A DNA stretch of 6,294 nucleotides. Origin: Treponema sp. (GTDB lineage Bacteria > Spirochaetota > Spirochaetia > Treponematales > Treponemataceae). The stretch covers positions 1-6,294 of the forward strand of contig JAHAZA010000061.1 of assembly GCA_018385415.1 (NCBI GenBank). The letters are read 5' to 3'. The translations under genes were made by a program, and so were the position numbers. The notes beneath the pieces are model-generated. The model searched no databases. It worked only from the letters and a program-made list of their open reading frames with translations, and was not told the origin of the DNA. Each line of letters begins with the position of its first letter. Position 1 is the first letter of the stretch. This document shows positions 1 through 5,543 of the stretch, in pieces.

Positions 1-209
1 AAAGCAATTGAAATGATTTTTCCATCTTCCTCTGCTACAAAAACAAAACAATCGCGGTTCAGATGATTTGTAAGATATTCCTGAAGTTGTGCTTGAATTA
101 CCGCTTCCATTTCAGGAGTTTGATTTCCCATATCTTCGCGGATAAATTCCATGCGACATCTTATAATTTCGTCAAGGTCATTCAAATTAGCTTTTTTATA
201 ATTAATCAT
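1..209 (-). CDS. GNAT-family N-acetyltransferase, N-terminal part (cut by window edge)
   Basis: The reading frame starts at the ATG at 209-207 and runs off the left edge, giving about 69 residues. It begins MINYKKANLNDLDEIIRCRM and reaches a strand-like FVFVAEEDGKIISIAF segment. Family knowledge: this matches the first part of GNAT acetyltransferases, in which an acidic N-terminal helix region (DLDEII) is followed by the beta strand entering the acetyl-CoA fold. The acetyl-CoA motif (R/Q-x-x-G-x-G/A) would lie beyond the edge, so neither the substrate nor completeness can be judged. The start is well supported: a GGAG lies about 8 bases upstream inside the end of the DUF1697 gene, whose stop codon is only two bases away, so the two genes are probably translated as a coupled pair from one mRNA. 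Confidence 0.8.
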   Translation of the reverse strand, partial: MINYKKANLNDLDEIIRCRMEFIREDMGNQTPEMEAVIQAQLQEYLTNHLNRDCFVFVAEEDGKIISIA

Positions 210-211
210 TT

Positions 212-757
212 TTACATCTCCAAAATCTTTCGCAGCGTATTTGCCGTACGGATTGTAATCATTTCCCCGATGCCAGAAGTCGCAGTCTTCTTCCACCAGT
301 TGGCTTTTGCATAAAGTTTGCGGTCAAAAGACCAGAAGGCCGCATTCCCACAGATTTGAACTTTTTCTATTTTCTCGGTCGGCTCCCCGATTTTTTCGGC
401 AACAGTTTCAATACTGTTTGGAGCAATGGCAAAAATCAGATTGTCATAAATATCTTTGCTGTCACTTCCCCACCAAGACGGTGCTTTTGAAAGAAGACCT
501 TTTAATTCATCCTGAGAAATCACAAAAACTGGAATTTCAAGATGAAAAGTTTCAAAGATGATTGCACGAATACTTTCTGCAAGTTTTACAGCATCTGTCC
601 CATTATCAGAAAAAATCACATTCCCGCTGTTCAGATATGTTTTTACATCTGCAAAACCTTTTTCGCTAAGGGCCGTTTTCAGTTCAGGCATAGAGATTTT
701 ATTTTTCCCGCTGATATTTATTCCGCGAAGTAATGCGATGTATACAATTGTATTCAT
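212..757 (-). CDS. DUF1697 family protein
   Basis: This 181-residue protein has the usual length and both hallmark regions of the DUF1697 family. The N-terminus carries YIALLRGINISGKNKI (residues 6-21), the middle carries the TYLNSGNVIF block (40-49), and the C-terminus ends with the TIRTANTLRKIL block (168-179), equivalent to the family's TTRNWNT-type ending. Family members are small soluble cytoplasmic proteins with no established biochemical role, so no function is claimed. There is no signal peptide or membrane segment. The start at 757 is preceded by GAGG about six bases upstream. The next gene, a GNAT acetyltransferase, begins two bases after the stop, consistent with a small operon. 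Upstream lies a GC-rich repeat element (775-909), so any promoter must lie in or before that element. Confidence 0.9.
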   Translation of the reverse strand: MNTIVYIALLRGINISGKNKISMPELKTALSEKGFADVKTYLNSGNVIFSDNGTDAVKLAESIRAIIFETFHLEIPVFVISQDELKGLLSKAPSWWGSDSKDIYDNLIFAIAPNSIETVAEKIGEPTEKIEKVQICGNAAFWSFDRKLYAKANWWKKTATSGIGEMITIRTANTLRKILEM

Positions 758-774
758 TTTTTCCTCACTTTTCT

Positions 775-909
775 GGGCGTTGCGTCAGCTTCGCCTGCCT
801 GACGTCAGTCAGAGCTGCCGCCGGGCTTTGCGGGGTTCCGCCTTTCGGCTCCATTGCTCCACTTCGTTCCGCAACAGCCCTATCGGGCTGCCCCTACAAT
901 CCCTAACGC
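775..909. repeat. GC-rich intergenic hairpin element (REP/MITE-like)
   Basis: A roughly 135-bp block that is much richer in G+C than its surroundings fills the gap between the RhuM-like and DUF1697 genes. It begins GGGCGTTGCG and ends CCCTAACGC, giving short terminal inverted repeats (GCGTT at 777-781 and AACGC at 905-909). Inside are several hairpins: CGTCAG (783-788) with CTGACG (799-804), the perfect palindrome CTGACGTCAG (799-808), TTGCGG (828-833) with CCGCAA (869-874), and CAGCCC-TATC-GGGCTG (875-890). It contains no believable coding region. I recall similar GGGCGTT...CCCTAACGC blocks from intergenic regions of host-associated Treponema, but no second copy lies in this window. It may be a non-autonomous mobile repeat, or it may act as an mRNA hairpin or terminator. 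Confidence 0.6.
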
Positions 910-955
910 ATTTCTATTTTTCTTACATCCTGCAAAAACCAGTCAAAGTCACTTT

Positions 956-1534
956 TTAGATTTGCAAGCTCTTTCTAGCGGAATAAATCGTATGTACCGT
1001 TGCAAAAAAGTTCAATGTCATCTTTGACCGCGGATCATAATCAGTTGCAGTTGCATAAATATCCGTAACCTGCTGGTAAAAATTCCTTTCACTTGAGCGG
1101 ATATCACGGATTCTTTGCAAAAGTTCCTTAAAATATCGGTTCCGCCCCTGCTTTAGCCGCTCGTCGTCCATGGTAAAGCCTTTCTGAATATATTCATGAA
1201 GCCTCTGCGTTGCCCAGCGACGGAAACGAACTGCCACATCAGATTGAACACGATAGCCAATTGCGATAATTACATCGAGGTTGTAATGGGCTATATTTCG
1301 CTTTACATTACGCTTTCCTTCTTTTTGAACTAACAAGAAATCCTTGTGAGTTGAGGCTTCTGGAAGTTCTGCATCTTTGTAAATGTTATCTATATGAAGA
1401 CTGATATTCTGCTGCGTAGTATTATATATTTCTGCAAGCTGATTTTGAGTTACCCAAACATCTTCATCTGCAAAGCGCACAGAAACATTTGTTTTGCCAT
1501 TTTCGTCTGTATAAAGAATTATTTCGTTTTCCAT
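956..1534 (-). CDS. RhuM-family protein, C-terminally truncated
   Basis: From the ATG at 1534 the product is 192 residues and clearly belongs to the virulence RhuM family. Diagnostic blocks are the winged-helix-like VWVTQNQLAEIYNTTQQNIS (residues 26-45), HYNLDVIIAIGYRVQS (83-98), RFRRWAT (103-109) and the SERNFYQQVTDIYATATDYD run (148-167). Full-length relatives are about 330 residues. Here the match stops after LNFFATV (residue 180) and is replaced by 12 unrelated residues, so about 130 residues are missing. The family is common beside restriction systems and on genomic islands; its biochemical role is not established. Two starts are possible. The ATG at 1552 has AAAAGGAG nine bases upstream, and the ATG at 1534 has a perfect AAGGAGG eight bases upstream. 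The latter gives the family-typical MENEII start and is preferred. The gene may be a decaying remnant. Confidence 0.8.
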   Translation of the reverse strand: MENEIILYTDENGKTNVSVRFADEDVWVTQNQLAEIYNTTQQNISLHIDNIYKDAELPEASTHKDFLLVQKEGKRNVKRNIAHYNLDVIIAIGYRVQSDVAVRFRRWATQRLHEYIQKGFTMDDERLKQGRNRYFKELLQRIRDIRSSERNFYQQVTDIYATATDYDPRSKMTLNFFATVHTIYSARKSLQI

Positions 1535-1542
1535 TCGCTCTA

Positions 1543-1569
1543 CCTCCTTCATTATAAACAGCTCCTTTT
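1543..1569 (-). promoter_or_regulatory. Two tandem Shine-Dalgarno sites before the RhuM-like gene
   Basis: On the minus strand AAAAGGAG (1569-1562) precedes the ATG at 1552, and AAGGAGG (1549-1543) precedes the in-frame ATG at 1534. The second, stronger site lies inside the first few codons of the longer frame. The six extra codons therefore look like the ribosome-binding region read as protein, which supports 1534 as the start. Confidence 0.6.
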
Positions 1570-1719
1570 AGATACATTACAGTACTTTATCTGTCAGTTT
1601 TTGTCGTTCGCTATGCTTACCTTACATAGTTTTTCCTTGTTTTCGCAGGCTCAGATAGTTTTCCGAAACCGCAGGCAGGATTCAGAAATTTAAGGGTGCC
1701 GAGGCGTTTATGAAATTCT
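1553..1719. other. Intergenic region between EcoRII-like nuclease and RhuM-like gene
   Basis: These 167 bases hold the leader of the RhuM-like gene and the region after the restriction operon. I see no clear intrinsic terminator for the operon and no convincing promoter pair. CTGACA (minus strand, around 1600) is a weak -35 candidate with no good -10 at the right distance. A TATAAT (minus strand, 1556-1551) overlaps the first RhuM start and would give too short a leader for the preferred start. The sequence GCAGGCTCAGAT (1666-1677) is loosely repeated as GCAGGCAGGATTCAGA. No coding region is visible. Confidence 0.4.
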
Positions 1720-2169
1720 TTATTTCTCTATTTCCTTTATATAGTCGATAAACTTTTTTACCGTCCAAATATCATTTCGATACTTTTCAGGATATGTTGT
1801 TATATATTTTTGAGGGACTACCAAAACAACTTTTTCACTTTTCATTTCCTCAAGTTGTGCAGATGAAATTCCTTGTTGAAGTGTACAAAGAAATTTATTT
1901 TGAGAACGTAATCTGTCCGCTTCGTTTAACACTTGTCGCCAACGGTCTTTGCATGTTGTTTTTGCTGCAAGAGAAGCTAGTTTTTCTAGAGGGAAAGATG
2001 CATTATGATACGATTCTATTGATGGGAATATGAAATCGGGCTTCTTGTTACCTTCTGTAATAGCTTGTGGAGTAAAAGTTATATTGTTTCCTGTGAATAA
2101 TGAACTTAAATGATGTTCCAAACTTTTTCCAGCACGACTCTTTCGTCTGTTTAATACTTGGTTTATCAT
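1720..2169 (-). CDS. EcoRII-type restriction endonuclease, stand-alone catalytic domain
   Basis: This 149-residue protein matches the C-terminal catalytic domain of the type IIE enzyme EcoRII almost from end to end. Shared blocks are NRRKSRAGKSLE (residues 7-18), QAITEGNKKPDF (35-46), LAAKTTCKDRWRQVLNEAD (67-85) and LQQGIS (97-102). By alignment from memory, D45, Y54, K70 and R76 correspond to D299, Y308, K324 and R330 of EcoRII, so the PD-(D/E)XK-like active site is intact. EcoRII is about 404 residues and has an N-terminal effector domain that restrains cleavage until two CCWGG sites are bound. That domain is absent, and the protein begins right at the domain boundary. Isolated EcoRII-C is known to cut single sites. 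The ATG directly abuts the TGA of the upstream 66-residue gene and shares its GAGGAG site, so translation is coupled. Predicted target: CCWGG or similar. Confidence 0.9.
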   Translation of the reverse strand: MINQVLNRRKSRAGKSLEHHLSSLFTGNNITFTPQAITEGNKKPDFIFPSIESYHNASFPLEKLASLAAKTTCKDRWRQVLNEADRLRSQNKFLCTLQQGISSAQLEEMKSEKVVLVVPQKYITTYPEKYRNDIWTVKKFIDYIKEIEK

Positions 2170-2370
2170 TCAAAACTCCTCTTTCATTGCATCATTTTCA
2201 TCAACAAATATTGTTTGCTCTTTTCCGCAACAAACGGTAGATACTTCATAATTTATATCAGGATAACCAGCTCCTGCAAAATTAACAAATTTTACTTTTG
2301 CTTGATGAGTACACTGTTCAATGTCGCAATACCAGAAAATTGTATCACCGATACTAAATCTTGTTTTCAT
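2170..2370 (-). CDS. Hypothetical 66-residue protein coupled to the EcoRII-type nuclease
   Basis: I do not recognise this small acidic protein. It starts MKTRFSIGDTIFWYCDIEQC and ends FVDENDAMKEEF. Alternating hydrophobic stretches (TIFWY, AKVKFVNF, INYEV, TIFV) suggest a small beta-rich domain, perhaps an SH3- or Tudor-like barrel; that is inference from the pattern only. There are four cysteines, including an adjacent pair (VCCGKE), and no signal peptide or membrane helix. Reality as a gene is supported by AAGGAG seven bases before the ATG, a 10-base gap from the HNH gene, and a stop codon touching the start of the nuclease gene. Its position where EcoRII would carry its effector domain suggests a partner or modulator of the nuclease, but no homology to that domain is visible. 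Confidence 0.7.
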   Translation of the reverse strand: MKTRFSIGDTIFWYCDIEQCTHQAKVKFVNFAGAGYPDINYEVSTVCCGKEQTIFVDENDAMKEEF

Positions 2371-2380
2371 GTTATTCTCC

Positions 2381-3151
2381 TTATCCTTTAAAAATACAAT
2401 CTCTATGCCACTCCAAAAATGATGCTTTAATGTTATATTTTACTGGTTCAATCAGTTCTTTATTCTCGATAGGTGCAAAATAAGCAGAATAATATGCTTT
2501 TCCTATATTTGTTTTTAATTTAGTTGATAATAAAACCTTTCTATCATCTGAGAAACTGATAAGTCCGATATCAAATGCTTTATCATATAATGATGACAGA
2601 CATATCCCGTTTTCAGGATTTAACCGTTCCTTTTCATCTTCCGACCATGGAATAATATGACTTGCGACTAATAACTCTGGTAAATCAATTCCTGTCAATG
2701 CACATTTTCCATCATAATTTGCAAGAACAATTTGACGAAATACATTTTGGTTTACACGAGTTTTTACCTGCCTAATTTTTGTTTCTCCGGTAAGCCCCTG
2801 TGGAATATCTCTGATTACATTCTCAAATTTTTTTTCAATAGTAGTTCCTTCCCTATTAGCGAGAATTCTTTCACTCTCGAAAAGTAATTTTTCCCTATCA
2901 TTAATAAACTCATTCCAGTATTCTTCACATTTTTTTCCACCATGGCTCATACCAGATATTCCTCTTTTTTTTAGAATGGGGTCATAGGAAGCGTAATTAA
3001 CAAGTCGAAGAGCTATCGAATTTGGTGTACGGCCAATAATTTTTGCCATATGAATGACTTCTGGATTTCTTGCATCCATTTTCCCAAAAGGCAGTTTTAA
3101 ATATAAATTAAGAACCAATATCATTTCTTCCCGAGTCCAAAGTTCTCTCAT
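2381..3151 (-). CDS. HNH restriction endonuclease
   Basis: This 256-residue protein has two recognisable parts. Residues 1-60 (LWTREEMILVLNLYLKLPFG, then IGRTPNSIALRLVNYAS) form the N-terminal DNA-binding-like region found in many HNH restriction proteins. Residues 150-195 form the HNH_2-type nuclease: CALTG (150-154), ASHIIPW (163-169), LNPENGICLSSLYD (177-190) and KAFDIG (191-196). H165 and N181 are the likely metal and catalytic residues. The last element reads LYDKAFD where many relatives have LHDRAFD. Tyrosine also occurs there in relatives as I recall them, so activity is not excluded. The length is normal. The gene starts 10 bases after the methyltransferase stop with a GGGGTGGGGA site, so it belongs to the same operon and should be a nuclease of the restriction-modification system. 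Specificity cannot be read from sequence. Confidence 0.87.
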   Translation of the reverse strand: MRELWTREEMILVLNLYLKLPFGKMDARNPEVIHMAKIIGRTPNSIALRLVNYASYDPILKKRGISGMSHGGKKCEEYWNEFINDREKLLFESERILANREGTTIEKKFENVIRDIPQGLTGETKIRQVKTRVNQNVFRQIVLANYDGKCALTGIDLPELLVASHIIPWSEDEKERLNPENGICLSSLYDKAFDIGLISFSDDRKVLLSTKLKTNIGKAYYSAYFAPIENKELIEPVKYNIKASFLEWHRDCIFKG

Positions 3152-3161
3152 TCCCCACCCC

Positions 3162-4394
3162 CTAAAGTAAAAATGGTTTTATAAAATCAGCAACAGCCCG
3201 ATGAAGCGGAACAACACTTGAATTTGCAAATAAGATATAAGCCCTTGTATCAGAAACGGGAATTACATAATCGTCTGGGTACCCCATTAACCTTGCACAT
3301 TCCCGAGGCGTAAGACGGCGTGGATTTTTTCCTTCGCCTTGCGAAATTAAAATTTCTGAACCATCTTTGTAATATCTTGCAGAAAGCGTTCTTGCAATGT
3401 CATTTTCATTAACAAGTCCATAACCAAAGCCATTTCCCATTGAACGATGCTTTTGCGCATAAGCTTGTAAATAAGCCCAAAGATTATCTGTTAATGTGTA
3501 TTTATCCAAAACTTTATTGTTTTCAAAGTCAAAATATTTATCACCATCTTGTGGAAGTCTTGGTTCTGTTCCGTCTGTTTTGTGAAGGATACTTCCAAGT
3601 TTTATTTCACCTTTTGGCGGTAAAATCATATCATCAAGAGAGAAATCTATCTTATTTTTAAAACCGACAATTACGATTCGTTCACGATGCTGGGGAACCC
3701 AACTTTGACCGTCAATAATCCTGTAACTGCATGTATAACCTAAATCCTGTGTTAATTTTTCCCAGATAACTTTGAATGTATTTCCTTTGTCATGGGATTT
3801 TAGATTCTTTACATTTTCAAGAACAAATACTTTTGGCTGTTTTTCTTTTATAATCCTGGCAACATCAAAAAATAATGTACCCTGTGTTTTGTCCTCAAAA
3901 CCTGTTGGGCGACCTAAGGATTTTTTCTTGGAAACACCGGCAATACTGAATGGCTGACAAGGAAATCCTGCCAATAAAACATCATGCTCAGGAATGTCTT
4001 TTGCATCTACTTTTGTAATGTCACCGTTTATCGGGTGTTTTGAAGGATAATTGTTACTATAGGTTTTTTGAGCAAATTCATCCCATTCTGATGTGTAAAG
4101 ACATTTTCCCCCGGCTTGTTCAAAGCCTTTTCTAATTCCTCCGATTCCTGCAAATAAGTCGATAAAAGTAAAATCTCCTTCCCGATTATCATTTTCTTGT
4201 GCAGGAATTTTTCTTGAAATCATATTTACTAATCTGTCTGCAATGAATGATTTTGGCTGTACAGAACCGTTGAGCCAGCGATGAATTGTACTTTGATTAA
4301 CCTGTAATTCAGTAGAAATATCTGATATAGAATAGAGTTTTGTAACTTGTTCCAGCAAATCTTTGATTGAGGATTGAAAAAAGGATTCTCCCAT
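3162..4394 (-). CDS. DNA (cytosine-5-)-methyltransferase with N-terminal HTH, EcoRII/Dcm-like
   Basis: This 410-residue enzyme transfers a methyl group from S-adenosylmethionine to carbon 5 of cytosine in duplex DNA. The family motifs are in order and complete: motif I FIDLFAGIGGIRKGF (77-91), motif IV GFPCQPFS (143-150, catalytic Cys146), motif VI ENVKNL (193-198), motif VIII QHRERI (235-240), a target-recognition region (about 241-355) containing TLSARYYKDGSEILI, motif IX RRLTPRECARLMGYPDDY (359-376) and motif X NSSVVPLHRAVADF (391-404). Residues 20-45 form a helix-turn-helix (ISDISTELQVNQSTIHRWLNG), as in M.EcoRII and M.SsoII, where it represses the enzyme's own promoter. The downstream EcoRII-C nuclease argues for a CCWGG-like target. 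It is the first gene of a four-gene operon. Palindromic sites in its promoter (4411-4461) fit autoregulation. Confidence 0.95.
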   Translation of the reverse strand: MGESFFQSSIKDLLEQVTKLYSISDISTELQVNQSTIHRWLNGSVQPKSFIADRLVNMISRKIPAQENDNREGDFTFIDLFAGIGGIRKGFEQAGGKCLYTSEWDEFAQKTYSNNYPSKHPINGDITKVDAKDIPEHDVLLAGFPCQPFSIAGVSKKKSLGRPTGFEDKTQGTLFFDVARIIKEKQPKVFVLENVKNLKSHDKGNTFKVIWEKLTQDLGYTCSYRIIDGQSWVPQHRERIVIVGFKNKIDFSLDDMILPPKGEIKLGSILHKTDGTEPRLPQDGDKYFDFENNKVLDKYTLTDNLWAYLQAYAQKHRSMGNGFGYGLVNENDIARTLSARYYKDGSEILISQGEGKNPRRLTPRECARLMGYPDDYVIPVSDTRAYILFANSSVVPLHRAVADFIKPFLL

Positions 4395-4410
4395 AATTTA
4401 CCTCGAAAAC

Positions 4411-4461
4411 GGGAATTATAACTTGCATTATGCAACATTTATTCCCCATTTGTCAATTCCC
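4411..4461 (-). promoter_or_regulatory. Promoter and operator-like palindromes of the restriction-modification operon
   Basis: On the minus strand a perfect -35 TTGACA (4456-4451) is followed after 18 bases by CATAAT (4432-4427). A second -10 candidate, TATAAT (4420-4415), has no good -35. The CATAAT box lies inside the perfect palindrome TTGCATAATGCAA (4435-4423). A larger pair of arms, GGGAATT (4411-4417) and AATTCCC (4455-4461), encloses the whole promoter, and a further GGGAAT-like half-site lies at 4441-4447. A protein bound at these sites would block RNA polymerase. The helix-turn-helix of the methyltransferase is the obvious candidate, by analogy with M.SsoII and M.EcoRII; binding itself is inferred. 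Confidence 0.65.
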
Positions 4462-4466
4462 AAAGT

Positions 4467-5024
4467 TTACAAAAAACAAGAGGCTCGGAGAGCCGTCCAT
4501 ATAATGTAAATCTCTCCGATTATGTCACCGGCTTTTTTTGAGATTTCAAGTTCTTTTTTAAGATGTACGCTTCCGGTGTCTGTTAAAAATGAAAGGCGGT
4601 AGTATTCTTTTTCAAGATTTTCCATATCGTAAACAAGGAATGACTTAAAATTGCTTGTAACAACCCAGCGTGGATGCTGTGACAATGGAAGTCCAGAGAT
4701 ATATTTTCTAGCTTGTTGGAAAGGATTTAATAAAGTTCCATCAGACTGCCTGATAGGTTCTCGAAGGTCTTTGTCTATACTTTTCTGCTCAATCATTACT
4801 TTTGTAGACGGAATATAAATATCTATAAAATTCGTGATTGTCTTGTCTGTGAACTTTTCTTTTATCTGGTTTTCAAAGTATACAAAATTTGCAAAGTCTT
4901 TTATTCCAAAAACATTGCAGAGCAAATCCAGCCAGAATTTCTGACTCTCCCCTTTTTCATAACCTTTATCTTTCCAGTCTTCACTGAACTTTTTTGCAGC
5001 CTTCGATTGTTCCGTTTGTGTCAT
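4467..5024 (-). pseudogene. MmeI-like type IIG restriction-modification enzyme, N-terminal fragment
   Basis: From the ATG at 5024 the frame encodes about 185 residues. They match the N-terminal nuclease part of MmeI-like (YeeA-type) single-chain restriction-modification enzymes, which run to about 900 residues or more. Recognisable blocks are AAKKFSEDWKDKGYEKGESQ, FWLDLLCNVFG, then FIDIYIPSTKVMIEQKSIDKD with the nuclease signature D...ExK, followed by PFQQARKYISGLP, RWVVTSNF and LEKEYYRLSFLTDTG. Similarity stops after KKAGDIIGEIY. The last dozen codons are the translation of a terminator-like hairpin and its T-run. The helical, methyltransferase and target-recognition parts are all missing, so it cannot methylate its target. 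A longer start at 5066 exists, but the family begins near MTQTEQSKAAKKF. Neither start has a strong Shine-Dalgarno site. It is most likely a deletion remnant. Confidence 0.82.
4471..4494 (-). terminator. Intrinsic terminator-like hairpin
   Basis: On the minus strand GGCTC-TCC-GAGCC (4494-4482) is followed at once by TCTTGTTTTTT (4481-4471). The stem is short (5 bp) but all strong pairs apart from one, and the T-tract follows correctly. It lies inside the last codons of the MmeI-like fragment and just upstream of the methyltransferase promoter, so it would insulate the restriction operon from upstream transcription. Confidence 0.6.
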
Positions 5025-5055
5025 AAGAAAAATATAGCATAAAAAAGTCAGTTTT

Positions 5056-5086
5056 TTAAGGGGCATTAAGGGGAGTTACGGGTAAC
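5056..5086. repeat. Short direct repeat and palindrome upstream of the MmeI-like fragment
   Basis: TTAAGGGG occurs twice in tandem (5056-5063 and 5066-5073), followed by GTTAC-GG-GTAAC (5075-5086). The cluster lies in the short gap upstream of the MmeI-like fragment and could be a regulator site. AATTGTTAC, read on the minus strand at its edge, recurs at the edge of the 5479-5535 palindrome. No function is shown. Confidence 0.35.
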
Positions 5087-5103
5087 AATTATCTCTTCTA
5101 TTC

Positions 5104-5484
5104 CTACTCTTTCCACGCCAGGCGCATTTTAAGAAAATCCTTCATGTCCTTGTAAAAGTCCATTGACGGTGGAGTAATGTTAATCTGTTTGAGAGCTTCC
5201 TGTACCAGAGGATTTTTGTAGCAGCAGACTGCATTTGCTGAGGCATAAAAAAGTACATCCATCTGGATTTTGTAGGCCGTATCCTGCGTAGTGCCAAGCA
5301 TCTGAGCAAGCCTGTCCCGGAAGGCGTTTGCCAGGTCGTAATATTTTTTTTTGAAAACAGCAAGGCGCTCTACTGTAACATTTGTTTCTATCACCGGATT
5401 AAGATAGGAAACATAGCGCATGTAATCTTGATTTGCGTTGATGATTCCAGCCAAGTTTTTCTGCAATAGTGGTAAGTGTAACAA
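5104..5484 (-). CDS. Hypothetical helical protein, possibly a fragment
   Basis: The frame gives up to 126 residues from a TTG at 5484, or 105 from the ATG at 5421. I do not recognise the family with confidence. The protein looks wholly helical, with segments such as FKKKYYDLANAFRDRLAQML, YKIQMDVLFYASANAVCCYK and DFYKDMKDFLKMRLAW. It is soluble in character and has no signal peptide. The pattern is reminiscent of the C-terminal ligand-binding half of TetR-type regulators, but the N-terminal helix-turn-helix is absent, so this is weak. Neither start has a clear ribosome-binding site. The frame stays open upstream through the palindrome at 5479-5535 back to a stop at 5533-5535. These points suggest a 5'-truncated remnant. 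The next gene begins about 80 bases downstream after short repeats. Confidence 0.45.
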   Translation of the reverse strand: MLHLPLLQKNLAGIINANQDYMRYVSYLNPVIETNVTVERLAVFKKKYYDLANAFRDRLAQMLGTTQDTAYKIQMDVLFYASANAVCCYKNPLVQEALKQINITPPSMDFYKDMKDFLKMRLAWKE

Positions 5485-5535
5485 TTGGTTGTACCGTAGC
5501 GGACTTGACAGCTTGTCGGCTACGAACCTTTGTTA
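5479..5535. repeat. 57-nt imperfect palindrome with attC-like geometry
   Basis: Plus-strand arms pair as TAACAA (5479-5484) with TTGTTA (5530-5535), GGTT (5487-5490) with AACC (5525-5528), CGTAGC (5495-5500) with GCTACG (5519-5524) and GAC (5502-5504) with GTC (5515-5517), around a 10-base tip. That is 19 base pairs, with a 4-base bulge (GTAC) on one arm and a symmetric G/G mismatch. It lies just after the stop of the GNAT gene. The outer TAAC/GTTA arms, total length and one-sided bulge resemble integron attC sites, but the consensus RYYYAAC/GTTRRRY is matched only in part and no integrase gene is in view. There is no T-run, so it is not a standard terminator. Confidence 0.5.
5500..5529 (+). 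repeat. 30-bp dispersed repeat, copy 1
   Basis: This copy and 6081-6110 are identical at 25 of 30 positions and share TGTCGGCTACGAACCT exactly. They are in the same orientation and flank the GNAT gene 581 bases apart. This copy is the right-hand part of the 57-nt palindrome at 5479-5535. Read on the minus strand, both copies are open in the same frame (RFVADxxSSP), which extends neighbouring frames artificially. Confidence 0.7.
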
Positions 5536-5543
5536 TGACAGAA

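Noticed and set aside
775..909. Integron attC site
   Set aside because: The GTT and AAC ends are in the opposite order to an attC site (GTT first, AAC last), and it is longer and more multi-branched than expected.
63..959. Several plus-strand open frames opposite the DUF1697 and GNAT genes
   Set aside because: They are antisense shadows of well-supported minus-strand genes, with no domain pattern or ribosome-binding sites.
1551..1556. TATAAT as -10 box of the RhuM-like gene
   Set aside because: It overlaps the first start codon and would place transcription start inside the preferred Shine-Dalgarno site; no matching -35 is visible.
4229..4438. Minus-strand 69-codon open frame over the start of the methyltransferase
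   Set aside because: It overlaps the methyltransferase start and its promoter in another frame and has no recognisable content.
5142..5363. Minus-strand 73-codon open frame inside the 126-residue gene
   Set aside because: It is another frame of the same strand with low-complexity, Thr/Arg-rich content and no ribosome site.
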